Origin: Lactifluus volemus
Lineage: Eukaryota; Basidiomycota; Agaricomycetes; Russulales; Russulaceae
Assembly: GCA_022376515.1 (NCBI GenBank)
Contig: WTXI01000009.1
Span: 930,001 to 994,000 of the forward strand
Length of the DNA stretch: 64,000 bases
Reading direction: 5' to 3'
The position numbers were made by a program, and so were the translations under genes. Position 1 is the stretch's first letter, and every line of letters begins with the position of its first letter. This document shows, one piece after another, positions 23,627-34,452 of the stretch. Below the pieces are notes generated by a model. It saw nothing but the letters and a program-made list of their open reading frames with translations, did no database searches and was not told the origin of the DNA.

Positions 23627-24439
23627 GAGCAGCGACTGCCACTGGTATTGTGGAAACCACAGCAGCGGGAGCAGCGACTGCCAGTGGCAGTGCGGCAACC
23701 ACTGCAGCAGAAAGGACTGTAGGAAAAGCTTCCATGCTTATATTAACGTTAGTCGAAAGTAGTGTGAGGTCTATGTATTCACTCGTTCCTTGTCCCTTGG
23801 ACGTGTCTTGGAAAAATTGCTTGCGGGCCCTTAATACTGTACTTTTATCCAGCAGTTCATCTGCTTAGTAGCCAGCAGCGGGATATTCTTCTCCCGCACC
23901 ACTTATCATCAGACTTTCAGCCCAGTTCACACAGGCTGCAGTCCGAGCCGTAGTTCGCTACGTGCATTCACCAAGTTTGATTTCTGTTAGCTTTAATGGC
24001 GGCAGAGTTGGAGATAAGAAAGATGTTTAAAAGTCGCCTCTCAAAGTCCCGGGTCGAATCTCTGTCGCGGGTCACTTGTTATACATGTATTTTGGGTTTC
24101 CGAGTCTACGGGTAAGGTCCATATACATACCCTCGCACCCCAAAGCCCATACCTGCCAGTGTGGGTATGGATAGATTGAACATTTGGCAGCACACCGCTG
24201 CTGTCCTCCGACCCTTATCTACGTTTTCTCCTGAATCACCCTTCTTTTTTCTCCTCATTGCTTACTTTTCATCATTTTTCTTGGATTGCCACCCACCTGT
24301 TCCCATACTCCTACTGGGTTCATTCAGCCACTCCCTTCCGCCGTTTCCGCCCTATACCGCTCAGGTTGAAACTCCAGATCGCATTTCGACACTGGCAGGC
24401 TTTACCTGAAAGTAAAAACTGTATCTACTGTGACCATTT
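23627..24439. other. Copy-B 3' region and duplicated spacer
   Basis: Starts with the conserved F-box 3' UTR. From about 23965 it resembles 28975 onward (CACCAAGTTTGATT, GTTTAAA, then TCTCTGTCGC), and 24180-24420 resembles 29120-29450. This is the spacer between F-box and MATE genes in both duplicated units. A weak tRNA B-box-like word (GGGTCGAATCTC) lies near 24050; no tRNA fold was found. Confidence 0.6.
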
Positions 24440-25102
24440 TCAGACGCTTACTTCACCTCCGGATCCCTTCAGTCCGTTCCGAGCCACACAACAGCATACT
24501 CCGAGTCGCATGTTGCCACGATAACCAAAGCGATGACCTGGCTTGCAGAGCAGCAATATTTGACGGTACGCAGGGACAACAATAAGTCATGGATCAGGTT
24601 GAATAGAGGGAAACACACCGATCCAGAGGCCCTCTAGACCATATCCGGCGTGGAAGGGCGAGGATATACTAGTACGCTACAATGTTGAACGCCGCGCCGA
24701 GGTGCTGCCGGCTCGGTCCACGCAACACACCGAGCCGCCGGACGAGCCTGCGAGACCATCGGCGGCTTGAAATGAGGCAACAAGCGGCATCACCTGGGCG
24801 ACGAGCCGTACGACGGACACGTCTTCGCTGAAGAGATAGCCAAAAACCTTTGAGGGGTTGGATTCAGATCTCGTGCTAGGATTTTGGGGGTTCTGGATGA
24901 GGGACGTACATCGTTGGAGAATCGGTGCCCATCAGCGCGCTCAGCAGCGCGATACAGGCATACGAACCGATGCCCAATGGGATAGTATTCAGGACTAGAT
25001 TTGTCTTTAATACACGTGGCTGACGGTAGAGGGGAATGGGAGGAACGAACTTTGATCTGTCGTCACAATGACGGACCGCGCGGTGAGTGGGAGGTTACCC
25101 AG
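24440..25102 (-). pseudogene. Truncated MATE transporter copy
   Basis: Minus-strand sequence is a decayed duplicate of the C-terminal half of the MATE gene at 29491-31526. The plus-strand block CACACCGATCCAGAGGCCCT at 24615 matches 29711, and GGCATCACCTGGGCGACGAG at 24787 matches 29897. It carries small deletions and substitutions, loses one exon segment near 24900-24950, and ends abruptly at about 25100, where Hsp70-derived sequence begins on the opposite strand. It lacks the first half of the transporter and cannot be functional. Confidence 0.85.
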
Positions 25103-25262
25103 GTGAAGATCAATGAGACGCAACAGACATCACTTGGTCTCTTCCAGAAGGAGAGGGAAAAAGCCTCCGTTGTCGCCATTAAGCCTTACAAATTTGCTTT
25201 GCAGGTCTATGAGAAAAATCTGAGAATACGTCATATTCCACTGCGGACTCGGAGGAGGACAT
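25103..25262 (+). pseudogene. Copied Hsp70 3' fragment with retained intron
   Basis: About 150 bp closely match 18092-18240 inside the mitochondrial Hsp70 gene: end of exon 9 (AAGATCAATGAGACGCAACA), the whole last intron (still ending TTTGCAG) and the start of exon 10 (GTCTATGAGAAAAA). The retained intron shows DNA-level duplication rather than retroposition. Joined without spacer to the truncated MATE copy, it marks a rearrangement breakpoint. Confidence 0.9.
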
Positions 25263-26132
25263 GAAAGTGGGTGAGAGCGTGAGTGGTGCATGCGATTCGG
25301 CGCGCCACCCAGTATGAATGGCACCTTCGCGATCTCGATCGATCGGGGACTCTGCGAGCGGGAGGGGTTTGGAGAAACTTGCTTACGTAGACATGGACGT
25401 GGATGGTCTGCTGTTGTTGTTGACATCCTCCCTCGTGCTCGAGTGTCTTCCCAGAGAGGAAAAAAGCTGCACGGCGACCTTGGATCCAGCGGAGGGAAGT
25501 GGATGATAAGGCGATCCCATCACGGTGTCATATACCTTGTTCTCCATGGCATAAGATAGACAAATTGCCATAGGAAGAAGACGTGGGGAAGTAGGTGCGG
25601 GTGGAATCAAGGGTGGAATCTGCATGAGTCTGCATTTGAAGGATGTGGTTACCCGGGCCGGATGCGATTACCTCGGGCTTATGTCAGCCCCCACGTTGTT
25701 CGGACTCCTAACTTATTTGGAGCGGTCATGATTCACTCTTTGGAAATTGCGATCGCTGTGCGGGGGACGGTGTCCATCTCATAATCTGGGCCACCCCATT
25801 CAGCTCGATTGGTGTGTGTTCCTTTACCATCTACTAGCTGACCCATGTCTCAGCAACGAGAACCAGTTTGGCCTCAGCGGCTTCACAGTGGTCAAGGTTC
25901 TGCCGGACTCCGTGTTGTGCTGTTGAAATCTATTGATAGTTTAAAGCAGACGTCATTGTATGTCCCTAGTAAATTATTAGGAGTAATGTGATAATTTTCT
26001 AGCAAATCCTATGACTGGTGGGCCAAAACCAGAAGTGTGAAATGCCAAAATCACACCTGTGCCCCTGTCGTGACTTCTCTCATCTTCCCTCTCGTCCCTC
26101 CGTGGGGTTTCTCAATACTGAGCAGACCACTA
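25263..26132. other. Unassigned spacer before F-box copy C
   Basis: Short ORFs on both strands (for example minus 25625-25383) have no family features. From about 26030 sequence resembles the copy A upstream region. Nothing else supported. Confidence 0.4.
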
Positions 26133-27874
26133 ATGGTAGACGAGCAACTGAACGTGTCAGGTGTATCAAGTCGTGAGTGCCAAAGCTCGTTGTCCCTGTT
26201 CCGTGTACCGACTTTTGATCCATCAGAGCTCACAAACAACACACTACTTACCCCTATCCAAATACTCAACGACGATGTCCTTCTCAACATATTCCATCTC
26301 TATCAACTCGACATTAGGGATGAAGATATCTCTAAGAAAGTTCGACTCAGGTGGGATCGCCAACGTTGGTGGTACAAGCTAGCTCAGGTCTCTCGAAAGT
26401 GGCGGCACCTCATCCTTGCGTCCCCAATTCGACTGGATATCCACCTTCTTTGCTCCTATGGCGTGCCTGTAGCAGACATGCTAGCACATTCACCCCCACC
26501 CCTTCCACTCACCATCTGGTACACAAATAGCGACCTTGAGATGACAACAAAGGATGAAGAAGGTGTACAACTGGCGCTCTCGCATCGTGATCGAGTGCAC
26601 CGTATTGCTCTTTGTGTGTCAGCCTCAAAGTTAGGCAAGTTTATCAACGCTATGGATGGCAAATTCCCAATTTTGGAGCACATCTGTATCAGCTCCCAGC
26701 CTGGATGTGCCCAAACGTTTCCTAAGACATTCCAAGCACCCAATCTACGCCACGTGTGGACGACTGGCCGTCCTATTGGATCTCCTTTAGCCACAACCAC
26801 CGTATGCCTCATCATTCTCGAGCTTATGGATATCCCGCCGTCCCCTGGTTTCCCCCAAGTTATATACTCGCACGGCTTTCACGCATGCCCCAGCTGACGA
26901 CTCTCAAACTCCATTTTAATTCTCTTCAGATAAACCGTCGTGATGTGACCCCAGCAGCGACGCGTGTGACACTTCCTAACCTTCAAGTATTTTCATATCG
27001 AGGTTTCAGCGCTTACTGGGAAGGCCTAGCTCGGATCAATGCTCCTACCCTCAGCGTTCTCGATGTCCAGTTTTTCAACAGGGTCGTTTGTGCTATTCCA
27101 CGGCTCTTGGAGTTCATGCGGGCATCAGAAATCCTCAGATTCAGCGCTGTCAAGATCACTTTCGACTGGGATTTCCTTGATATATCCGCGGGTCCTGATC
27201 CGAGTTGGCGGCAACGCTCTTTGCACTTGAAGATCATGTGCAAAGACCTTGATTGGCAGATAGCGTCCGCAGTACAGATCTTCGATTCAATTTCGCCCAT
27301 ACTCTCTTGTGTGGATGAGCTCGTGCTCTTCCACGTGCCAATGTCATACTTTGGATTGGCAGACCCGTTATCGTCATACTATGGATCGGCAGACCCGCGC
27401 CACGAGTTCAATAGAACACAGTTGCGCAAACTTTTGAGGTCGTTCAGCAACGTGAAGACACTTAGTGTACCAGGATCATTCTCTGGGCAACACCCTGGCG
27501 GGAGCAATTTTAGCGATGTATTCAACTCTTTCATACTTGAGCGACGGGCAGCGGGCCACAGTGTCAATCTGGCCATATCATCGAATATGTTGCAGCAGAT
27601 ACAACAGCAGATGAAACGGTGGCGGCAGCATGCGCAGCGGCTACAGCAGCAGGTACCTCTGCAGGAGGCGGAGCTTGATATGCTCCGAACAGAGCAGGAT
27701 GTGCGACTGCGGGAGCTGGAGCTGATGCTGCGGAAAATGGAGCTGGAGCAGCGGCAAATGGAGCTAGCGCAGGCGCTGCCGCAACGGGAGCACCATTGGC
27801 AAATGCAGGACCTGCAGCGTGAAAGTATCCGTACATTAGCTGTTTTAACTGACTTTTTGCATGGAAGTCTGTAA
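26133..27874 (+). pseudogene. F-box-like protein, copy C (one frameshift)
   Basis: Exon 1 likely starts at the ATG at 26133 (MVDEQLNVSGVSS) and joins exon 2 across an intron at about 26175-26227, in the same phase as copy A. The F-box region (IQILNDDVLLNIFHLYQLD) and the following block are intact to about 26850. There a one-base loss in a C-run (CCCCTGGTTTCCCCC against CCCCCTTGTTCCCCCC in A) shifts frame. The remainder is open in the next frame to 27874 and carries a Gln/Glu/Leu-rich coiled-coil tail distinct from A and B (about 27590-27830). The sole lesion is in a homopolymer, so a sequencing error in a real gene is possible. Confidence 0.75.
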
Positions 27875-28006
27875 AACAACACCAGTGGCACGTCTCGCTT
27901 CAATTAGCCATACTGGAAAGTAGTCTGAGGTCTATGTATTTCAAACGTATTCACTCGTTCTTCGCATGTGTCTTTCCCTTGCCTCCAATACGTTTATTTT
28001 ATTCGT

Positions 28007-28019
28007 TACCCTCCCCTTT

Positions 28020-28022
<3 letters not shown>
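28007..28022. repeat. Left target-site duplication of retroelement
   Basis: TACCCTCCCCTTTCAT is repeated exactly at 28903-28918. Sixteen bases is typical of target-primed reverse transcription, not of LTR elements or most DNA transposons. Confidence 0.85.
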
Positions 28023-28054
<32 letters not shown>

Positions 28055-28902
28055 GAAAGCGCTTTTTATTTGGGAGTTAACTAAGACGCTAACTACCTAA
28101 ATAAAGTGCTAAGTGTCAGGAGATTTACCATCAGCTTATCTTAGCGCGCTGGAGCCGGGCCGGTGGACCGGGGAGAGGACGAAAATGCATTTACGCACAT
28201 CCCTGGAAGGGGATAGTGTGGGACTCAGGCCACTTCACCTGGGGTCAGCTATCATGGCCTCCTACCCACTAAAACCTCACGATTGTAGAGCCAGTTGTAT
28301 GGGGGATCCCCATGCTGTCTTAGGATGAGATCCCAGGTGCGGGATATTGTCATGGTGAACTTCTTATTTTGTTTGATTTTAGCCGTGATTCTTCATATTT
28401 TTAGTTCGGTGGTCGGTTTGGTGGCTTATGGTGCAGGTAGATGCGCAGATTCTTCATTGTGGGCAGGTTGCCAGTGGTGCGGGTTGGTGCGTGTGACTGG
28501 CCCGGGCTCCGGGCCGGGGATTGGGACGCGTGGTTTGGGGCAGTTGTTTTGCTGGTGCCCGTGATTGTAGTGTAGGTCATGGTGGCAGTGGCATTGAGAT
28601 TTTAGGATGTCTTGTAGTTGCTTATGCTAGGTAGTGCTTTGTAGTAGGTAGTCCAGTACTAGCAAGTGGTACTGTAGTGACATCTTGTGCTGTGATTGAG
28701 TGGCATGCAGGTTGGTGGATATGGTTCATACATTATACCGTTTGTTGGGCTCTCCAAGTCTCAACGCCTTATAGTTAACAGGGTTTATGATATTATGGTG
28801 TGTGTGTTAGGGGGTCGTGGTGTGCGAGAGCGGTGTGTCGCTCACCCTTGCCTGGTGTAGGAAAAACCCGCCATGGTGGTGGTTCGGGTTCAAGGGCCCC
28901 CC
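28023..28902 (-). mobile_element. 5'-truncated poly(A)-ended non-LTR retroelement
   Basis: An 880-bp insertion flanked by a 16-bp direct repeat. Its left end is an uninterrupted run of about 31 T, which on the minus strand is a 3' poly(A) tail preceded by TTTATTT-type sequence (minus: AAATAAAAAGCGCTTTCC). No reverse-transcriptase ORF is visible, so it is a 5'-truncated LINE or a non-autonomous passenger. It inserted just downstream of F-box copy C. No tRNA-type A or B boxes could be placed at its 5' end, so a classic SINE is less likely. Confidence 0.8.
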
Positions 28903-28918
28903 TACCCTCCCCTTTCAT
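28903..28918. repeat. Right target-site duplication of retroelement
   Basis: Exact second copy of the 16-bp sequence at 28007-28022, fixing the 5' boundary of the insertion at 28902. Confidence 0.85.
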
Positions 28919-28974
28919 GCTCAGGCGCCGCTGGCAGTCACGGCCCGGGTGCCGTTATGCCCCCCTATGCATTC

Positions 28975-29490
28975 TGAATCACCAAGTTTGATTGCAAGTG
29001 AATGGAGAGAAAGAGGGTGTTTAAAGCTGCCTCTTCCGGGTCCCGGTCGAGTCTCTGTCGCAGGTACACTTGGGATATGTACGTTGGGTCTTCACAGATA
29101 AATATATACTAGTACATTGGTGGGTTGGACATTTTTCAGCGCCACCGCTGTCCTCCGAGTGGCATACCATGTTTTCTACTGAGCCACCCTTTTTTGCTCC
29201 TCATTTCTTCTTTTTCATATTCCTTGCGCCGCCCTTGTCACTTTGACCCAGTACTTCTCACAACGGCCTCTTGTGTCTCTTGCAAGTTCCTGGATTGCTA
29301 CCCACGCCTGCTATGTCCATTTCAGCCACTCCCGGGGCCCTTCCGCCATACCCACTGGCACCCCGTTCTTTCCACCTTCCTCGATACCACTCACGTTACA
29401 ACTCCAGATCGCATTCGACACTAGCAAGCCGTGGCCCCATGGGAAGCTTTACCTAAAAGTACAAACTACCAAATCTACTGTGACATATAT
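28975..29490. other. Duplicated spacer, second copy
   Basis: Counterpart of 23965-24440: same order of short conserved blocks, about 75-85% alike by eye. It is the sequence between F-box copy C and the MATE gene. No gene seen. Confidence 0.6.
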
Positions 29491-31526
29491 CTAGACGTTT
29501 ACTTCAGTCACTTCATCGTACACCTCCGGATTATTCCTCCGGATCCCCTTCTCAACTTCATAGTCCCAGTCAGTTCCAAGCCACACAACGGCGTACTCGC
29601 ATGTCCCCACGATGAACAATGCCACCACCTGGCCTGCAGAGCAGCAGCATTTGACGACACGCAGGAACAACAATGAGTCAAGCATCAGCTACGTTGGGTA
29701 GAGGGAAACGCACCGATCCAGAGGCCCTGTAAACCGTATCCGGCGCGAAAGGCGAGCATGATTCCAATTGGAAGGGCGAGGATATAGTACGCTACAATGT
29801 TGAACGCCGCGCCGAGGTGCTGCCGGCCCAGTCCACGCAACACACCGCCGCACGAGCCTGCGAGGCCATCGGCGACTTGAAATGAGGCAACAAGTGGCAT
29901 CACCTGGGCGACGAGCAGTACGACGGACACGTCTTCGCTGAAGAGATAGCCAAAAACCTTCGGAGGGGTCGGGTTCAGATCTCGTGCTAGGTCTGGAGCG
30001 AGGGACGTACATCCTTGGAGAGAAGCATCGAAAGCATGACGACGGCGCCTAGCAGCGCGCTCAGCAGCGCCGATAGATGTCCGATGAACTTGGCCCCAGC
30101 TGCGTCGCGCCGGCCTATAGCGTTGCCCACCCGAGTGGACGCTGCGACACCTGCGCGATACAGAAATGAAGAGAATAATAAATGAAAGTAGATGAAAGAG
30201 ACATGTCAACTCATTAATGGGAGGCAGGGAGAGTCAGACGTACCAATGCCGAATGGGATAGTATTCAGGACTAGATTTGTATTTAATAAATGTGGCTAAA
30301 AGTAGAGGAGAATATGAGGAACGGACTTTGGTCTGTCGTCATGATGACGGACTGCGCGGCGAGTGGCACGTTACCCAGGCGAGCGGCCGCAAGCGCGACA
30401 ATCTCGAAAGAGGCCCTGAACGAAGAATCAATCACATGAGCGAGATAACTAGGACGACCCTCTTGAAGGGAAATGCAGACGCACCATTCCGATCCGACCA
30501 TTAGAATGCCGGGGAGTGCCAACTTGAGAAAGGCGATGCAACTTCGCGGATCCAGCGCGGCACGCAGTTGGAAACCGCCCCATGTCTGGTTCAGCGTGTG
30601 GGTCGGAGAACATGCGGTGTACATGATAAGGAAGAGGAAAGCAAGCCAGAACGTGAGCGAGAGGGCAATGGGAGAGCCATTGATACCGAAGGAGCTGTAG
30701 TGGACGAAGTAGACGTTGAGCACGAGATTGATGGGGAAGATGACGATCAGCACGTGGGTCGACGCGCCCATGATCCCTATGTGCACGTGGGGTCAGCGTC
30801 ATTTGTGACGACCACATGAAAGTAGACTGCGTCATACCCTGACATTGCAAATACTTCTTGAGACTTTCAAAGCCGATATACCCAGGGGCAGCGAGGAGTA
30901 GCAGCCGCAAGTAATCTTGGGTACTTTGGCTAAGTTTGACATCTTGATGAAGGGCTATCAGGATGGGCGCCATGTTTGCCCACGCGATCCCAACAGGAAT
31001 GAAAAGTAGGCAAAGCATGATGAAGCATCGCTGGAAATGGACAGATAAATCTGTCGAGTGCTTTCCGCCTGTGAAGGCTTGTGAACCTAATGTGTCAAGG
31101 GCAGTCGACCCGCCAAGTACGACACACCAGCCTGTATGTGACAAAAAAAAAAAGAGCGATGTGGGATCATATGTCCACTGATGCGAAGGGGGCCAGTACT
31201 AGCCAGTTACAAATGCCAACATGAGGGAGAATGCGGCAACAGATAACTCATTTGGGCCGAGCCGGCCTGCAATGACGACTGCGATGGCTTGGATGGAGTT
31301 TTGAAGAGTGTACGAGAATATAACTGAATGTTTCAACAAGGTGAGCCATGGTCGCTATAGGACGAAGATGACAAGAGGCACCTGGCAGGGAATCTCTAAA
31401 GAGTGAGATAATCTCACGCCAGCCATGGGGCTGGGACGGAGCTACCCGTTCGAGTAAGGGAGAAGCCTCATCAACCCTCGCGGCGAGGGCGGAGGACTCT
31501 GCGAGGTAAGAACCGTTCTCGTTCAT
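29491..31526 (-). CDS. MATE family efflux transporter
   Basis: A multi-exon minus-strand gene starting at the ATG at 31526 ([20 protein letters not shown]) and ending in [10 protein letters not shown] with a stop at 29491. It encodes a multi-pass proton- or sodium-coupled exporter. Recognisable blocks: [95 protein letters not shown], then [19 protein letters not shown] and [20 protein letters not shown], the diagnostic C-terminal MATE helices. Introns are short; the last exon is 29633-29491. Frame continuity at the second intron requires a GC-AG intron (donor near 31190) or hides an error. Substrate unknown. A truncated duplicate lies at 24.4-25.1 kb. Confidence 0.9.
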
Positions 31527-32735
31527 AGTAACTTGAATGCCGAGGGAAATATATCCCTTCAAATGCCCTCGCTCTCTCTTTATATATAATCTCTCTCACA
31601 CTACTCATTCAATTTCTAGTCATTTACTATTGGCTCCCCCTTTTTCACAGTCAGGGCTTAAACTTTCTAGATCGATATAATATCGATTATGTTTCACTGG
31701 CAGTCCGTGTCAAAGGCATAGCCATCTCCTGCGCCCGGTGTTTCAAAAGACGTCTCGATTCAGTTAGCCGTACGTAACCGACACCACTCCCCGTTTTGAA
31801 GCAAACAATTTTACGATTCCCACCAGGCAAGAATAAATAAGCAATACTGCCGCCCCCAGAGTAAGAACGTTCAGGAACGAGACGTGTGGACCTTCGCTTC
31901 TCCCGCAAAGCCTTTATTTTCTCTTCTCTGCGTCATAAACGGACAACTGCCATGGTCCCGAGATCCGCGGCCGAAATGCTCGGCAGGGCCACGAGGCATG
32001 TCACAATCTTGAAAACTGCATCTTATCAAACCCGTTCACGTACAGTTGTGCCTACTGAATCCCAAATCCCGGCAAGGGTGACTCGGACTTGACTGTGCTA
32101 GTACACGTAGGGAGTGACAACATACTGGCGCAATACACATACCTCACGGACACGTTCCACCGTCGAACATGGATCAGTCCAAAACCCACATGATGACAAA
32201 AGGGCTACCCATTACCTTTGTTCAGGCCCCCACATAGGAACCTTGTGCAGAATTTTGAGTCTCAGAAAAAGGGGAGAAATAAAAATAACTCATACCGGGT
32301 GCTTTGCCTGGGTAATCTGCCTCAAGGGACACACCGATCCGAGTCGCTCTGATGGTACGCCGATGCCTTTCTCATTCTCTCACACCCCGTCAGTTCCTAG
32401 TACTATTTCTGTCTACACCGTGCAGGTGACTGACACGGCATTTTGTCATATACATATGTCGAGCCCACAGATAGCTCAAAAATTGCATACGGCTCCCGCC
32501 CACCGAGCGTACGGCTGAACGTGAACGTGAGATGGTAGGTGCTGATCCATTCCATTCCACAACCCAACGCATGCATGACCCCTTCTTTCTTTCCCATGGC
32601 TTGGTTTATGCTGGCCAATCGTCTCGCGCGCGGCGATGCAACCCTGCCCATTCTCTCTCGACCTGATCGAGTCACATTGCGACCTGTACCGAAGGTATTG
32701 CATCCCGTACGTCACACAATAACGTAGATACAATT
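31527..32735. other. Unassigned intergenic sequence
   Basis: Upstream region of the MATE gene with a TATATATAA box at about 31580-31590 on the plus strand. ORFs at 31886-32092 and 32114-32518 have no recognisable features. Nothing else supported. Confidence 0.4.
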
Positions 32736-32739
32736 TTAT

Positions 32740-34090
32740 GCGAAAAATGTTGATCGCCGAAAACGTTCGACGAGAGCGTATTGTACTAATACGCCGTCTG
32801 CTCCCGGTTTCGGCACCATGCATACTAAACCACACAAGACGCGCGTGCTTCCGGGCGATGACTTGCGGTCGTAGGGCGTAAACATTTTCCAATTGATGGA
32901 TGAACTGCCTAAGCAGATAGTAGGCACAGATGAATGCCCAGACCGCCAAGTTACGGCGCGTGGCGCTCCAATCTCTGGCGTCGCCCCAAGGGGTACCGTG
33001 CGCAAAATTTCATGGGTACAGCTCCAAGTCACGGGTCGAGAATGCACTGAAAAAATACTTGGTCACACTTCGATGGGGAAACATGTTGTCAATGATAGAC
33101 GCGGTACATCGACCGATAAATGGTAAGGTAAGGCGAATATTAGATATGAGACTCCCACATGATATAACTGTAGATTAGTCATTGGCAACTATTGGAGCTA
33201 TCAATGAGGTTTTGCAACTCGCCACTGGTGAAATCGGTAAAACCGTTTATGCAGCAGTTTAAGATAGGGAATATGTGGTACTCACCCTTGTTGGCGCTCG
33301 AGTCCGAAAAAGAGATAAAAAAAGATTCGGGGCTCGATCGTGGAGTCAACTAGCGCTGACGCACGGTATGTGGGAATCGGTGTACGAGGGTGGAATTGCT
33401 GCGGAGTTCGTTTTCTCTGACGTATGTTTGATTCAGATGAGGTGATGGGGTGTAAAATGGTAACGGCATACGGACATGTGTATGCTCAACAAAAATTGAA
33501 GATGCTTAGCTTCGTGGTTCTTCCATTTTCAAAATGGGCTCCTCGGATTACGTAACCTGCAGAAGGGCAGGATAGGATAAGAAAAAGGAATCTTAGGACG
33601 CTCGCACAGCAATGTGTCCGACCCTGCAGACGATTATGATAAAATAGGGTGTATGTGAGTCTGCTGTGTCGGGTGATCTTCCGCCCTGAAACGTAAGGAC
33701 GAGTGACACCGATCGAATGGGTGATTCTTGGGGACCCACGTTCAGGCCAAAGTTGCTGATCTACCTGCCAATGACAACAGACGAACGCGGTAAGCAAGTG
33801 GGATATGTCATAAAAAGAAATGTAACCAAACTTAAACCAACGTTTCAATCACCCCTTGAGCACTGTTAACTTGCGACGTTGATTCCATAGTATCAATACC
33901 TGACCCCAGGCTGGCGCCCAAGACACTAGGTATAGGTATGGGACTGATAGCGATACCGCCCAAATGAGTAACAAGATGCTGCGTGGTCCTCCCAACCCTT
34001 CCAAATTGGTTTTTACGGCAGAGAGCAGCGCCAATATCTCGCGCCAATCGCGAAACCCCTGTTTCACCATTCGTGCTTACTGCAAGGAAT
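32740..34090 (-). pseudogene. Possible relic of a membrane-protein gene, family unknown
   Basis: Several minus-strand blocks look protein-coding but do not join cleanly. At about 34050-33895, GFRDWREILALLSAV and SILLLIWAVSLSVPYLYLVS precede a good donor (gtattg). Near 33350-33290, TIEPRIFFYLFFGLERQQ precedes gtgagt. At 32990-32830, WGDARDWSATRRNLAVWAF runs into a hydrophobic stretch ICAYYLLRQFI. Stops between the blocks (for example near 33025) need introns that are not obvious. The pattern resembles a fungal polytopic membrane enzyme; a wax-synthase-like protein was considered but not supported by a motif. No C-terminal half was found downstream, so a truncated gene is likely. Confidence 0.35.
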
Positions 34091-34452
34091 AAGGGATTTA
34101 TGAAAACTCGGTCGATCGCAAGCGGGAAACGATGCAAGGAATCCTATCTCGTTTGCGTTTTTCGGGAAAGATGCGGAGAAGTGGAGGTGCAGGTGGAAAC
34201 ATGGAAATTGTATGGGCTCCTAAGCAAGACACGTGTAAGCATAAAAATCCATGGAAAGGGAATAGAGCGGTCGTAGATACGATATCAAAAAGTCAAGAGT
34301 CTGTAATAGATACGCAGTGAGCCGATACGGAAAAAATGCGCAATGCTAAATGAGATACAACCACGATGAGAAACCACCCGACCGAGAGTATCGAGAAACG
34401 CTTGTCGTCCCATGATCATCATCGTTAATTCAATGACTCGGAGCACCGAGAG

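Noticed and set aside
32740..34090. Wax-synthase (MBOAT-like) identity for the membrane-protein relic
   Set aside because: Only general hydrophobicity and an RDW-type block were similar. The diagnostic C-terminal histidine motif was not found, so no family was assigned.
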